Below are positions 31,673 through 41,085 of a DNA stretch of 64,000 nucleotides, one piece after another. The DNA is from Heterorhizobium halophytocola. Lineage in GTDB: Bacteria > Pseudomonadota > Alphaproteobacteria > Rhizobiales > Rhizobiaceae. The stretch covers positions 62,001 to 126,000 of the forward strand of contig NZ_JAGGJU010000009.1 in NCBI RefSeq assembly GCF_017873095.1, written 5' to 3'. The notes beneath the pieces are model-generated. The model was not told where the DNA came from. It made no database searches and worked only from the letters and a program-made list of their open reading frames with translations. A program made the translations under genes and the position numbers. The stretch's first letter is position 1. Each line of letters opens with the position of its first letter.

Positions 31673-32704
31673 TCAGGCGGCGGCCTTCTGCTTGATCAGC
31701 CCGCGGTTGATCAGCAGTTCGGCGATCTGGATGGCGTTGAGGGCGGCACCCTTGCGCAGGTTGTCGGACACGACCCAGATATTGAGGCCGTTCTCGACGG
31801 TGGCGTCCTCGCGGATGCGCGAAATATAGGTCGCATCCTCGCCGGCGCATTCGTAAGGGGTGATGTAGCCGCCGTCCTCGTGCTTGTCGATGACGAGGCA
31901 ACCGGGCGCCTCGCGCAGGATGTCGCGCGCCTGGTCGGCGGTGATCTCGTCCTCGAACTCGATGTTGACCGATTCCGAATGGCCGATGAAGACGGGCACG
32001 CGCACGGCCGTGCAGGTCACCTTGATCTTCGGGTCGAGCATCTTCTTGGTCTCGGCCAGCACCTTCCACTCTTCCTTCGTATAGCCGTCTTCCATGAAGC
32101 TATCGATATGCGGAATGACGTTGAAGGCGATGCGCTTGGTGAACTTCTTGTTCTCGATCGGATCGGCGACGAAGACGGCGCGGGTCTGGGTGAACAGCTC
32201 GTCCATGCCGTCCTTGCCGGCGCCGGAGACCGACTGGTAGGTCGATACGACAATGCGCTTGATCCTGGCAAAATCGTGCAGCGGCTTCAGCGCGACGACC
32301 AGCTGGGCGGTCGAGCAATTCGGATTGGCGATGATGTTCTTCTTGGTGAAGCCCTCGATCGCGTCCGGGTTCACTTCCGGCACGATCAGCGGCACCTCGG
32401 AATCGTAGCGCCAGGCCGACGAGTTGTCGATCACGACGCAGCCCTTGGCGCCGATCTTCGGCGACCACTTCTGCGACACGCTGCCGCCGGCCGACATCAG
32501 GCAGATATCGGTGTCGGAGAAATCGTAGTTTTCGAGGTTCTGGACCTTCAGCACCTTGTCGCCGAACGACACTTCGGTGCCGTGCGAACGGGCGGAGGCG
32601 AGCGCCACCACCTCGTCGGCGGGAAAGCCGCGCTCGGCGAGAATGTTCAGCATTTCGCGACCGACATTGCCGGTGGCGCCTGCGACTGCAACTTTGAAAC
32701 CCAT
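31673..32704 (-). CDS. asd: Aspartate-semialdehyde dehydrogenase
   Basis: NADPH-dependent reduction of aspartyl phosphate to the semialdehyde, the branch point to lysine, diaminopimelate, threonine and methionine. The 343-residue protein starts with the Rossmann motif VAVAGATGNVGREML, has the catalytic Cys in NPNCSTAQL and the substrate-binding STYQSVSGAG stretch. MGFKV at 32704 is the family start; the frame extends upstream to 32770 without similarity. It is a single-gene unit; dapF, in the same pathway, lies 16 kb away. Confidence 0.96.
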   Translation of the reverse strand: MGFKVAVAGATGNVGREMLNILAERGFPADEVVALASARSHGTEVSFGDKVLKVQNLENYDFSDTDICLMSAGGSVSQKWSPKIGAKGCVVIDNSSAWRYDSEVPLIVPEVNPDAIEGFTKKNIIANPNCSTAQLVVALKPLHDFARIKRIVVSTYQSVSGAGKDGMDELFTQTRAVFVADPIENKKFTKRIAFNVIPHIDSFMEDGYTKEEWKVLAETKKMLDPKIKVTCTAVRVPVFIGHSESVNIEFEDEITADQARDILREAPGCLVIDKHEDGGYITPYECAGEDATYISRIREDATVENGLNIWVVSDNLRKGAALNAIQIAELLINRGLIKQKAAA

Positions 32705-32815
32705 ATTCCTGCTCTCTTTCTTCTCTCCTCGGCTTTCTGAGGGGGGATGCCGCATCAGGGATCGCAGCACTCCTTGTCCCCGACCGTGCCGGGGAGAGAG
32801 CGGTGGCCAGAGACG

Positions 32816-32935
32816 TCAGACGGTTTTCGTCGTCGTTTTGGCCGTGGTTTTGAATGAACCGGACAAATGCGAAACGCGCCCGGCAGAGCCTGCCAGGGGA
32901 AGACCGTCAGCGATGTCGATCATCGGCACGTTCAT
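32816..32935 (-). CDS. Possible small protein, 39 residues
   Basis: A short frame in the 427-nt gap between asd and the acetyltransferase gene, starting MNVPMIDIADGLPLAG and ending in a Lys/Thr-rich tail (KTTAKTTTKTV). An AAAGGA ribosome-binding-like sequence lies 9 nt before the ATG, and most codons end in G or C like neighbouring genes. I do not recognise the family. It could be a chance ORF; an upstream in-frame ATG at 32944 would add three residues. Confidence 0.35.
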   Translation of the reverse strand: MNVPMIDIADGLPLAGSAGRVSHLSGSFKTTAKTTTKTV

Positions 32936-33131
32936 TCGCTTCATCCTTTTCGAGCCTGCTTCTAGATCATCTGTGCTTGAAGTCAAGGTCACTCGCAGCC
33001 CGTCCGGGGGCGCAGGACCATCCGTCATGCAAGCCCATCCGTCCTGCAGGCCTGTCCGTCATATTGCCAAGCTGCCCGGCCTGTGGAACTGTGGAGGCCA
33101 TTCCGCACCGACGTCCCGAGCTTCTCCTCCC

Positions 33132-33689
33132 ATGTCCTTTGTCCTGCGTCCCGCCACCCATGCCGATATCGCGTCGATCCGCGAGATCTATGCCGATGCG
33201 GTGCTGACCGGCACGGCGAGCTATGAGATCGATCCACCGGATGCCGCCGAGATGACCGCCCGCTTCGAGGCAATCGCCGCCAGGGGCTATCCCTATCTGG
33301 CAGCCGAAGCAGCCGACGGCAGCCTTGCCGGCTATGCCTATGCCGCGGCCTTCCGCCCGAGGCCCGCCTATCGCTGGCTGGTGGAGGATTCCATCTATCT
33401 GTCGCAGAAAGCCCGCGGCCAGGGGCTTGGGCGTCAATTGCTGCAGGCGCTGATCGAACGATCGACGGCCCTCGGCTTTCGCCAGATGGCGGCGGTGATC
33501 GGAGGGGCGAGCGCCGCCTCGGTGGCGTTGCACCGCGGTTGCGGTTTCGAGATGGTCGGAACGATGACCGGCACCGGCTTCAAGCACGGTGGCTGGCTGG
33601 ATACGGTCTTCATGCAGCGGAGGCTGGGCGAGGGGACGTCGACCAGTCCCGACGCCGACACCTATCCGGGCACGCTGTTCGGCGGGTGA
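33132..33689 (+). CDS. GNAT-family N-acetyltransferase, Pat (phosphinothricin)-like
   Basis: A 185-residue acetyl-CoA-dependent acetyltransferase. It starts FVLRPATHADIASIREIYADAV, has the acetyl-CoA pyrophosphate loop in QKARGQGLGRQLL, and the ASAASVALHRGCGFEMVG block typical of the Pat/Bar/YwnH branch that acetylates phosphinothricin or methionine sulfone-type substrates. The ATG at 33132 matches the family start; the frame extends far upstream over the intergenic region without similarity. The natural substrate is not known. Confidence 0.85.
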   Translation: MSFVLRPATHADIASIREIYADAVLTGTASYEIDPPDAAEMTARFEAIAARGYPYLAAEAADGSLAGYAYAAAFRPRPAYRWLVEDSIYLSQKARGQGLGRQLLQALIERSTALGFRQMAAVIGGASAASVALHRGCGFEMVGTMTGTGFKHGGWLDTVFMQRRLGEGTSTSPDADTYPGTLFGG

Positions 33690-33729
33690 GCGGTCAGCGC
33701 GGGCAGGGTCCCCGGCCGGTCCCGGCCGC

Positions 33730-34128
33730 CTATTCGACCAGCTTGATCTTGCGGTCGAACACTTTCAGCACCTGTTTCAGGTCGTGGCCGCGCTTCAGGA
33801 TCTGGCCATTGGTCGCCACCACCGAAAAGGCGCCCTGCTTGTCGGCGAGCTTGGGATTTTTCTCGATCCGGTAGAGCGGCAGTTCGCCAGCGCGCTTGAA
33901 CACCGAGAACACCGCCTTTTCCTTCAGGTGGTCGATCGCATAGTCCTTCCATTCTCCTTCGCCGACCATCAGGCCATAGATCCAGAGGATGGCGTCCAGT
34001 TCACGTCGGTGGAAGGTTATCGGCAGGGGATCGCGGCTTTGCCGGTATTCACGCAGGTCGACGACGCTGGCGCGGTCGTGTTCCGATCCATGTGCCGCGC
34101 GGCGCGGCACGTCGGGCAGATCAGTCAT
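33730..34128 (-). CDS. DUF2794 family protein
   Basis: A 132-residue conserved alphaproteobacterial protein of unknown function. The family core is visible: VTFHRRELDAILWIYG-like sequence (here ITFHRRELDAILWIYGLMVG), EWKDYAIDHLKEKAVFSVF, and the basic C-terminus GHDLKQVLKVFDRKIKLV. There is no signal peptide or membrane segment. The start was put at MTDLPDV; the frame extends 20 codons upstream into a region of direct repeats. It converges with the acetyltransferase gene. No function can be assigned. Confidence 0.82.
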   Translation of the reverse strand: MTDLPDVPRRAAHGSEHDRASVVDLREYRQSRDPLPITFHRRELDAILWIYGLMVGEGEWKDYAIDHLKEKAVFSVFKRAGELPLYRIEKNPKLADKQGAFSVVATNGQILKRGHDLKQVLKVFDRKIKLVE

Positions 34129-34429
34129 TGCTCGTCCTTCTGTCGGGTGACATGACAGTCGGGTGACAGTTTGCCCGAGCGACGGCAAAATGCAAGCCGC
34201 GTCGTTTTCCCCCTAAGTCCGGGTAGGCGAGTCGCAAAAGCGTTCTGCCCTTGCCGTAATTTGGTCAAAACTGCGCCTGATTTTGCAGGGATTGTGAGGG
34301 TCTCTGCAGTTGGCGCGGTGCGCCATCGGTCCGATCCGGCGCATTGACCCTTGCCCCCAGCCCCCCAATGGCTGGATCGGACCACAGAGGCTTCCCTTTC
34401 AGAGACCGGAAAACGGCCGCCACATCAGC
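34129..34429. other. Intergenic region with an 11-bp direct repeat
   Basis: No gene is seen in these 301 nt. GTCGGGTGACA occurs at 34142-34152 and again at 34158-34168, 16 bp apart, directly upstream of the DUF2794 start. That spacing could fit a tandem regulator site, but no regulator is implied by the sequence. Confidence 0.4.
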
Positions 34430-35182
34430 TCAGCTGCTGTGCTGCGTATCGACCATGGCGGCGCCGAGAATGGCCGACGGCTGGCCGTTCGGATCGGTGG
34501 TCTGCACCAGGATCGCGCAACCGTCCTCGCCCTTGCGGTTCATGATCTTCGACGGCAGCACCACCTTCATCGGCTTGCCGTCCCACATGCCGACCGTCTG
34601 CACGTCGGTGACGCTGTTCCAGTTGGCGACCTTCAGGCCCCGATTATGGCCTTTCTGGATTTCCTCGTCCTTGCGGTGGCGGAAATAGACGACGAGCACG
34701 TCCGCCTTGCCGCTGCCGGCGCCGATGTCGACGACCAGTTCGTCGCCCTTGGTCCGGGCGGCAACCGGCACCGACAGGCCCTGGCCCGCCGTGTTCAGCC
34801 GGTCGAGCCGGTTGTTGAGCAGCACCACATCGGTGCCTTTCAGCTGGTCGCGGCCGTTCAGCACCGCCTGCGGCGTGTAGACGCCGCTGCGGCGGAAGGT
34901 CTGCGCATAGCTGTACTGGCGCGCGGTGTTTTCCCGCGAACCCATGCTGTCGGTCCAGCCGCGATAATTCCAGTAGTCGACATGATAGGCGAGCGCGATC
35001 ACGTCCTTCTGGGCCGCGAGATAGCCCATGGCGCGATCGGCAGCCGGACAGGAGGCGCAGCCTTGCGAGGTGAACAGTTCGATCACGCCCTTCGGTTTCT
35101 CCACCGCGGCATCTTCGGCATAGGCGAAAGGCAAGCCCGCAATCGCGAAGGCGATCGCCCATCCAACCATTCTTGCCAACAT
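34430..35182 (-). CDS. DUF1223 secreted thioredoxin-like protein (copy 1)
   Basis: A 250-residue protein with a signal peptide (MLARMVGWAIAFAIAGLPFAYA) and a DUF1223 domain that resembles thioredoxin: VIELFTSQGCASCPAAD holds a CxxC motif near residue 42. Conserved YHVDYWNYRGWTDSMGSRE and QAVLNGRD follow. It probably acts in the periplasm in thiol-disulfide exchange, but this has not been shown for the family. It lies 123 nt downstream of a second DUF1223 gene on the same strand, so the two are a tandem paralogous pair. Confidence 0.87.
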   Translation of the reverse strand: MLARMVGWAIAFAIAGLPFAYAEDAAVEKPKGVIELFTSQGCASCPAADRAMGYLAAQKDVIALAYHVDYWNYRGWTDSMGSRENTARQYSYAQTFRRSGVYTPQAVLNGRDQLKGTDVVLLNNRLDRLNTAGQGLSVPVAARTKGDELVVDIGAGSGKADVLVVYFRHRKDEEIQKGHNRGLKVANWNSVTDVQTVGMWDGKPMKVVLPSKIMNRKGEDGCAILVQTTDPNGQPSAILGAAMVDTQHSS

Positions 35183-35305
35183 CTCGCATGTTCCTTTTGA
35201 GGGTCCGGTCGGTCACAGCGCCTGCCGGCCGCCGACAATGACCGAAAATACTTAAACGTTCAAACCATCAGCCGAAAGTCACGATGGCTTGAAGGCGGAT
35301 CACGA

Positions 35306-36073
35306 TCACAGCCCGGCATCCGGGCCGATCACGGTGGCACCGAGGATTGCGCCCGGCGCTTGCCTTGATCTGCTGCCCGCTTTGGTCTCCTGCAGCAGCA
35401 CCGCATAGGCCGTACCGTCGCCCCCGGCGGCTGCAAGATGCGCGGTCAGGGTCACCGGCTTGCCGGACCAGTGCCCGGCGCCGACCATATGCGTGACGCT
35501 GTTGACATAGGAAAGCGTGCGGCCGCGGTTTTCGCCGCGTTGCACGTCGACGGTAACCTGCGGCCTGAAAGCCACGATCATCACGTCGGCTTCCCCCTTG
35601 CCCTTCGGGATGTCGATCGTCATGTCGCCGCCCGCAAGTCTCGCGGTGATCGCAACGGGCAGACGGTCGCTGTCGCCCGAAAGACGCTGCACGGCGCCTT
35701 GCAGCGTGTCGCGGTCCTGGCCCGGCATGCCCTCCCGGCCGTTGACGACGGCCTGCGGCGTGTAGACATTGCGCGCGGCAAATGCCTCCGCATAGGCATA
35801 TTGGCGCGCGGTATTTTCCTTCGACGACAGGGTGTCGGCCCAGCCGAGATAGTTCCAGTAGTCGACGTGGTAGGCGAGCGTGATGACCCCCGGCTCCGCG
35901 GAGAGGGCCGCCAGCGTCTCATCGGCCGGCGGGCAGGAAGAGCAGCCCTGCGAGGTGAAGAGCTCGATCACGGCCTTCGTCGGCGTCGCCTGATCGGCCA
36001 GCGCCATGCTGGACAGGCCGAGCGGCCACAGGGCCGCGACCGCAAGAGTTGCAAGCATTGGCCGGTAGTGCAT
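35306..36073 (-). CDS. DUF1223 secreted thioredoxin-like protein (copy 2)
   Basis: A 255-residue paralogue of the preceding gene, with a signal peptide (MLATLAVAALWPLGLSSMALA), VIELFTSQGCSSCPPAD with CxxC, YHVDYWNYLGWADTLSSKE and QAVVNGREG. The pair shares the whole domain layout but has diverged outside the core blocks, which points to an old duplication. The start at 36073 gives MHYRPML before the hydrophobic stretch. Role as for copy 1: probably periplasmic, redox function unproven. Confidence 0.87.
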   Translation of the reverse strand: MHYRPMLATLAVAALWPLGLSSMALADQATPTKAVIELFTSQGCSSCPPADETLAALSAEPGVITLAYHVDYWNYLGWADTLSSKENTARQYAYAEAFAARNVYTPQAVVNGREGMPGQDRDTLQGAVQRLSGDSDRLPVAITARLAGGDMTIDIPKGKGEADVMIVAFRPQVTVDVQRGENRGRTLSYVNSVTHMVGAGHWSGKPVTLTAHLAAAGGDGTAYAVLLQETKAGSRSRQAPGAILGATVIGPDAGL

Positions 36074-36212
36074 GACCTGTCCTCCTTGATGGCGGCCGGG
36101 TCGGTGTCCGCCACCCAGCCTGCCGGTTGACGACCAATCTACCGCCGGGAGGGCATCAAGCGGAAATCAACAAGGGGTGACGCCGGCGTGAGGGGCGCGA
36201 GCATCTGCCATG

Positions 36213-36242
36213 AAAAAAGCCGCCGGGCGAACCCGACGGCTT
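36213..36242 (-). terminator. Intrinsic terminator of acnA
   Basis: An 11-bp stem with one mismatch (AAGCCGCCGGG at 36217-36227 and CCCGACGGCTT at 36232-36242), followed on the minus strand by T residues (A6 at 36213-36218). It lies 29 nt past the acnA stop. Confidence 0.85.
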
Positions 36243-36271
36243 CAGACTGTTTTTCAGAAACCGTTGGCCGG

Positions 36272-38965
36272 TCAGGCCGCCAGATCGCGCAGAACCGTCT
36301 GCAGGATGCCGCCATTGTTGACATAGGTCACTTCGTCGAGCGTATCGATGCGGCAGATCAGCGGGACGTCCTTCACGGTGCCGTCGCCATAGGTGATCTT
36401 GGCGATCTTCTGCGCACGCGGCTTGATCTCGCCGTCGAGGCCCTCGATCGTCACGGTCTCGTCGCCCTTCAGGTCGAGCGAGGCCCAGGTGGTGCCTTCC
36501 TCGAAGCAGAACGGGATGATGCCCATGCCCACCAGGTTGGACCGGTGGATACGCTCGAAGGACTGCGCCACCACGGCGCGGACGCCGAGCAGGTTGGTGC
36601 CCTTGGCCGCCCAGTCGCGCGACGAACCGTTGCCGTATTCGACACCGGCGAAGATGACCAGCGGAACGCCCTCGGCCTTGTACTGCATGGCCGCGTCGTA
36701 GATCGACATCTCTTCCTTCGACGGATAGTGGATGGTGTAGCCACCTTCCTTGCCGTTCGGGCCGAGCATGTGATTGCGGATGCGGATATTGGCGAACGTG
36801 CCGCGCATCATCACTTCATGGTTGCCGCGACGCGTACCGTACTGGTTGAAGTCGGCAATGCCGACGCCGTGGTCCAGCAGGTATTCGCCGGCCGGAGACT
36901 GCGCCTTGATCGAACCGGCCGGAGAGATGTGGTCGGTGGTGATCTTGTCGCCGAACAGGCCGAGAACGCGGGCATTCTCGATGTTGGAGACGCCGGCGCC
37001 GGTCTTGCCCATGCCGACGAAGTAGGGCGGATTCTGCACATAGGTCGAATTGTCGTCCCAGGTGTAGGTCTGGCCCGGCGGAATCTGCACGGCCTGCCAG
37101 TTTTTATCGCCCTTGAACACGTCGGCATAGCGGCTCTCGTAGAGTTCGCGGGTGACGTATTTCTGGATGAATTCCTGGATCTCGTGCGAGGTCGGCCAGA
37201 TATCCTTCAGGAAGACCGGGTTGCCGTCGGTGTCTTCGCCGAGCGGCTCGTTGGTCAGGTCCTTCTGGACCGAACCGGCCAGCGCATAGGCAACAACCAG
37301 CGGCGGCGAGGCCAGGTAGTTGGCCTGGACGTCCGGCGAGATGCGGCCTTCGAAATTGCGGTTGCCCGACAGCACGCCTGCGGTGATCAGGCCCTTGTCG
37401 TTGATCGTCTTCGAGATCGGTGCCGGCAGCGGGCCGGAATTGCCGATGCAGGTGGTGCAGCCGAAGCCGACCAGGTTGAAGCCGAGCGCGTCGAGGTCCT
37501 TCTGCAGGCCGGACTTGTCGAGATATTCACCGACGACCTGGCTTCCCGGTGCCAGCGAGGTCTTGACCCAGGGCTTGCTCTTCAGGCCCTTGGCGACCGC
37601 GTTGCGGGCCAGAAGGCCGGCTGCGATCAGGACGCTCGGGTTGGAGGTGTTGGTGCAGGACGTGATCGCGGCAATCGCCACGTCGCCATGGCCGAGGTCG
37701 AAATCGGTGCCTTCGACCGCGTAGCGGTTGGTCAGCTGGCCCGGCTTCTTGTATTCGGTGTCGAGCGAGGTTGCGAAACCGGAAGCAATGTTTTCCAGCG
37801 CAATGCGGCCTTCCGGACGCTTCGGGCCGGCCATCGACGGCACGACGTCGCCAAGGTCCAGTTCCAGCGTGTCGGTGAAGACCAGGTCGGAACCGTCGCC
37901 TTCGCGCCACATGCCCTGCGCCTTGGAATAGGCTTCGACGAGCGCGATCCGCTCATGCGTGCGGCCGGACATGGTGAGGTAGTTGACGGTTTCGCCGTCG
38001 ACCGGGAAGAAGCCGCAGGTCGCGCCGTATTCCGGACCCATATTGCCGATCGTCGCGCGGTCGGCGAGCGGCATGTTGTCCATGCCCGGGCCGAAGAATT
38101 CGACGAACTTGGAGACAACGCCCTTCTTGCGCAGCATCTGCACGACGGTGAGCACGAGGTCGGTCGCGGTCACGCCTTCCTTCAGCTTGCCGGTCAGCTT
38201 GAAGCCGATGACCTCGGGCAGAAGCATGGAGACCGGCTGGCCGAGCATGGCGGCTTCCGCTTCGATGCCGCCGACGCCCCAGCCGAGAACGCCCAGGCCG
38301 TTGATCATCGTGGTGTGGCTGTCGGTGCCGACGCAGGTGTCGGGATAGGCGATCGTCTCGCCGTCCTCGTCCTTGGTCCAGACGGTCTGGCCGAGATATT
38401 CGAGGTTGACCTGGTGACAGATACCGGTGCCGGGCGGAACGACGCGGAAGTTCTTGAACGCCTGCTGGCCCCATTTCAGGAAGCGGTAGCGCTCGCCGTT
38501 ACGTTCGTATTCGAGCTCCACGTTCTTGGCAAAGGCCTGCGGCGTGCCGAATTCGTCGACGATGACGGAGTGGTCGATGACGAGGTCGACGGGCACCAGC
38601 GGGTTGATCTTTTCCGGATCGCCGCCGAGATTGACGATGCCGTCGCGCATGGCGGCCAGATCGACCACGGCCGGAACGCCGGTGAAGTCCTGCATCAGCA
38701 CGCGGGCCGGACGATAGGCGATTTCGGCGCCGGCCATGCCCTTGTCGTTGAGCCAGGCGGCCACGGCTTCGATGTCGGCCTTGGTGACCGAACGGCCGTC
38801 CTCGTTGCGCAGCAGGTTCTCCAGCAGAACCTTCATCGAATACGGAAGCTTCGACACGCCGGCGAGGCCGTTTGCCTCAGCCTTGGGCAGGCTGTAGTAG
38901 ACATAATCTTTGCCGTCCACGGTCAGCGTGGAACGACAATTAAAGCTGTCGAGCGATTTTGACAC
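36272..38965 (-). CDS. acnA: Aconitate hydratase A
   Basis: TCA-cycle enzyme converting citrate to isocitrate with a [4Fe-4S] cluster. The 897-residue length fits the AcnA/IRP1 branch. Cluster ligands are in SCTNTSNPS and [12 protein letters not shown]. The swivel domain includes [15 protein letters not shown]. The protein starts [10 protein letters not shown] from a GTG at 38965; the frame continues to 39001 but this is the usual rhizobial start. It is a single-gene unit with its own terminator, divergent from ccmA. Confidence 0.96.
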   Translation of the reverse strand: MSKSLDSFNCRSTLTVDGKDYVYYSLPKAEANGLAGVSKLPYSMKVLLENLLRNEDGRSVTKADIEAVAAWLNDKGMAGAEIAYRPARVLMQDFTGVPAVVDLAAMRDGIVNLGGDPEKINPLVPVDLVIDHSVIVDEFGTPQAFAKNVELEYERNGERYRFLKWGQQAFKNFRVVPPGTGICHQVNLEYLGQTVWTKDEDGETIAYPDTCVGTDSHTTMINGLGVLGWGVGGIEAEAAMLGQPVSMLLPEVIGFKLTGKLKEGVTATDLVLTVVQMLRKKGVVSKFVEFFGPGMDNMPLADRATIGNMGPEYGATCGFFPVDGETVNYLTMSGRTHERIALVEAYSKAQGMWREGDGSDLVFTDTLELDLGDVVPSMAGPKRPEGRIALENIASGFATSLDTEYKKPGQLTNRYAVEGTDFDLGHGDVAIAAITSCTNTSNPSVLIAAGLLARNAVAKGLKSKPWVKTSLAPGSQVVGEYLDKSGLQKDLDALGFNLVGFGCTTCIGNSGPLPAPISKTINDKGLITAGVLSGNRNFEGRISPDVQANYLASPPLVVAYALAGSVQKDLTNEPLGEDTDGNPVFLKDIWPTSHEIQEFIQKYVTRELYESRYADVFKGDKNWQAVQIPPGQTYTWDDNSTYVQNPPYFVGMGKTGAGVSNIENARVLGLFGDKITTDHISPAGSIKAQSPAGEYLLDHGVGIADFNQYGTRRGNHEVMMRGTFANIRIRNHMLGPNGKEGGYTIHYPSKEEMSIYDAAMQYKAEGVPLVIFAGVEYGNGSSRDWAAKGTNLLGVRAVVAQSFERIHRSNLVGMGIIPFCFEEGTTWASLDLKGDETVTIEGLDGEIKPRAQKIAKITYGDGTVKDVPLICRIDTLDEVTYVNNGGILQTVLRDLAA

Positions 38966-39244
38966 GGATAGAACCCCGCTTATTTCTGAGAGCCAACACA
39001 ATCGTGCGGACGCCTATGCACTAAAATGCACATCAGGATGCGGGTGCGACCATTTCCGCTGTCCGCCCGTGAAAATTGTAGAGTACAATCATCAAGTTCG
39101 GCAGAAGGATGAACCTTCACGCCGGCCGCTGGCGTGGTTGCGGGTCTTATAGATAATTTCTATGAAGGGCACCAGACCACCTGATGGCGAAAAGAGACAA
39201 TTTTTTATTGTGGCGGCTTTAATGGTTGCCAGAAAGCGAACGGA
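38966..39244. promoter_or_regulatory. Divergent promoter region acnA / ccmA
   Basis: The 279-nt gap must hold promoters for both genes. It is more AT-rich than the surroundings near 39140-39215 and includes a small stem, ACAAT-TTTTT-ATTGT, at 39197-39211. No specific operator could be identified. Confidence 0.4.
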
Positions 39245-39892
39245 ATGCGGCTTCTCGCCGACGATCTCTCCGCACGGCGCGGCGAAGAGCTGATTTTCAG
39301 GGGCATCTCCTTTGGGCTCTCTTCCGGCGACGCCATGGTGCTGACGGGGCCGAACGGATCGGGCAAGTCGACGCTGTTGCGCGTCCTTGCCGGCCTTTTG
39401 CGCGCCGAGACGGGCACGGCGCAGGTGATCGAAGCCGAAGGCGCAGAGCCGCGCCCGGTGCGCGAGGCGAGCCACTATCTCGGCCATCGCAACGCCATGA
39501 AGCTCGAGCTGACGGTCACCGAGAACCTCGCCTTCTGGCGCGATTACATCGGAAATTTCGCGGGCGGTGAGGGCATCGATATCGAACACGCCGCCGATCT
39601 CGTCGGCCTGACCGGCATTACCCATCTGCCCTACGGCTATCTCTCGGCCGGCCAGCAGCGGCGATTCGCCATGGCCAAGCTGCTGGTCGCCCACCGCCCC
39701 GTCTGGATCCTCGACGAGCCGACCGCCGCGCTCGATGCCGATGCCGACGCGATTTTCGCCCGCCTGATCGAGACCCACCGGGCGCAAGGCGGCCTCGTCA
39801 TCGCCGCCACCCACCAGCCGCTCGGACTGAGGGACGCCCGGTCGCTGGTGATGACCGGTTTCGAATATGACGAGCTGGAGGCGCGGCTTTGA
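39245..39892 (+). CDS. ccmA: Heme exporter ATP-binding protein CcmA
   Basis: ATPase of the CcmABCD complex of system I cytochrome c maturation, which releases heme-loaded CcmE. The 215-residue protein has Walker A GPNGSGKST, ABC signature LSAGQQRRFAMAKL and Walker B WILDEPTAALD. It starts MRLLADDLSARRG. In related genomes ccmB follows almost directly; here about 490 bp of palindromic repeats intervene, yet the order ccmA-B-C-D-G is kept. Confidence 0.95.
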   Translation: MRLLADDLSARRGEELIFRGISFGLSSGDAMVLTGPNGSGKSTLLRVLAGLLRAETGTAQVIEAEGAEPRPVREASHYLGHRNAMKLELTVTENLAFWRDYIGNFAGGEGIDIEHAADLVGLTGITHLPYGYLSAGQQRRFAMAKLLVAHRPVWILDEPTAALDADADAIFARLIETHRAQGGLVIAATHQPLGLRDARSLVMTGFEYDELEARL

Positions 39893-39901
39893 TGCAGGTG
39901 C

Positions 39902-39947
39902 ACCCCCCTCTGCCCTGCCGGGCATCTCCCCCTCAAGGGGGGAGATC
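39902..39947 (+). repeat. Rhizobial palindromic element, forward orientation
   Basis: The sequence runs CCCCCCTCTGCCCTGCCGGG, then CATCTCCCCCTCAAGGGGGG, then AGATC. It contains two nested palindromes (CTGCCCTGCCGGGCA and CTCCCCCTCAAGGGGGGAG). The same element occurs at least a dozen times in this window. It resembles the intergenic mosaic elements (RIME type) described in rhizobia. Confidence 0.85.
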
Positions 39948-40123
39948 GCTGGCGTCGGATGCAGTGCGTTTCTCATGGGCACTCAGCCTGGGACCCGGGG
40001 CCTTGGCGGCCGTAGTCCAGGCTTTGCCAACCGTAAGCTTTAGGCTCACATCTCATGCGCATAGTGCCAAGGCAGCCGCCTCGATCTCTGCCGTTGAGGC
40101 AGTGCAATCGTATATGAGAAATA

Positions 40124-40167
40124 ACCCCCTCCGCCCTGCCGGGCATCTCCTCCTCACGCGGGGAGAT
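40124..40167 (+). repeat. Palindromic element, degenerate copy
   Basis: Same family and orientation as the copy at 39902, but with changes in the stem (CTCCTCCTCACGCGGGGAG), suggesting an older copy. Confidence 0.75.
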
Positions 40168-40298
40168 CGCCATGCCGCGCGGTTCTCTCAGGCGCGGCAA
40201 ACAGTTACGCTCGATCGGCGACCAGTGAGGTGGGCCAAGCGAAAGTCTCTCAGACCATCGGCCGGGTCAAGTGACGCGGCCGGGGCGTTGCTCCAACC

Positions 40299-40343
40299 GA
40301 TCTCCCCCCTTGAGGGGGAGATGCCCGGCAGGGCAGAGGGGGG
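40299..40343 (-). repeat. Palindromic element, inverted copy
   Basis: Inverse orientation: GATCTCCCCCCTTGAGGGGG followed by AGATGCCCGGCAGGGCAGAG and GGGGG. With the copy at 39902 it forms a large inverted repeat across the ccmA-ccmB gap. It ends 36 nt before ccmB and may influence readthrough. Confidence 0.85.
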
Positions 40344-40379
40344 TAAGGCCCTGCGTCCGACCTCAGCTGGAGCATGCCG

Positions 40380-41039
40380 ATGATCGCCCTTTATCTGCGC
40401 GACCTCAAGCTTGCGGTGCGCTCCGGCGGCGGGGCGCTGATCGGGGTGCTGTTCTTCATGACGGTGGTGGCCGTCATTCCCTTCGGCGTCGGGCCGGATC
40501 TCAACCTGTTGTCGCGCATCGGCCCGGCGATCGTCTGGATCGGGGCGCTGCTGGCGACCCTGCTCGGCCTCGACCGGCTGTTCCAGGCCGACCGCGACGA
40601 CGGGTCGCTCGACATCCTGCTGATGCAGGAGACGCCGCTGGTGCTCACCGTTTTCGTCAAGTGCCTGGCGCACTGGACGGCGAGCGGGCTGCCGCTGGTG
40701 ATCGCCTCGCCGCTGCTCGGTCTGTTCATGAACATGGAGCCGCTGGCGATCGGCGCGGTGATGCTGACGCTGCTGGTCGGCTCGCCGGCGATCACCTTCA
40801 TCGGCGCGGCCGGCGCGGCCGTGGCCGTCGTCCTGCCGCGCGGCGGGTTGCTGGTCTCGATCCTCGTGCTCCCGCTCGTCGTGCCGGTGCTGATCTTCGG
40901 CGTCAGCGCCTCCTATGCCGCGGTCGAGGATCCCGCGCCCTTCCTGCCGCCCTTCCTGTTCCTCGTGGCGATCACGTTATTTTTTGCCGTTATCGGACCG
41001 CTTGCCGCCGCATTGGCATTGCGCAATTCCTCGGATTGA
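40380..41039 (+). CDS. ccmB: Heme exporter permease CcmB
   Basis: Membrane subunit of the CcmABCD heme-handling ABC complex. The 219-residue protein has six hydrophobic segments and the family pattern LYLRDLKLAVRSGGG, FQADRDDGSLDILLM and GSPAITFIGAAGAA. Two ATGs are possible; the CTGGAG ribosome binding site lies 7 nt before the ATG at 40380 and only 1 nt before the one at 40374, so 40380 was chosen. ccmC follows after about 46 nt. Confidence 0.93.
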   Translation: MIALYLRDLKLAVRSGGGALIGVLFFMTVVAVIPFGVGPDLNLLSRIGPAIVWIGALLATLLGLDRLFQADRDDGSLDILLMQETPLVLTVFVKCLAHWTASGLPLVIASPLLGLFMNMEPLAIGAVMLTLLVGSPAITFIGAAGAAVAVVLPRGGLLVSILVLPLVVPVLIFGVSASYAAVEDPAPFLPPFLFLVAITLFFAVIGPLAAALALRNSSD

Positions 41040-41085
41040 CCAAGATCATTTGCCAAGAATGGCGACCAGGACTAGAAGCACGGCC

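Larger units (their letters stand above)
39893..40379. other. Repeat-filled gap between ccmA and ccmB
   Basis: A 487-nt stretch without a credible gene, holding three copies of the palindromic element (listed separately): two in one orientation and one inverted. Between them is unique sequence with no recognised features. An insertion of mosaic elements into a formerly tight operon is the simplest reading. Confidence 0.7.

Noticed and set aside
36188..38962. 924-codon open frame on the plus strand
   Set aside because: It is the antisense shadow of aconitase; no domain or start signal supports it.
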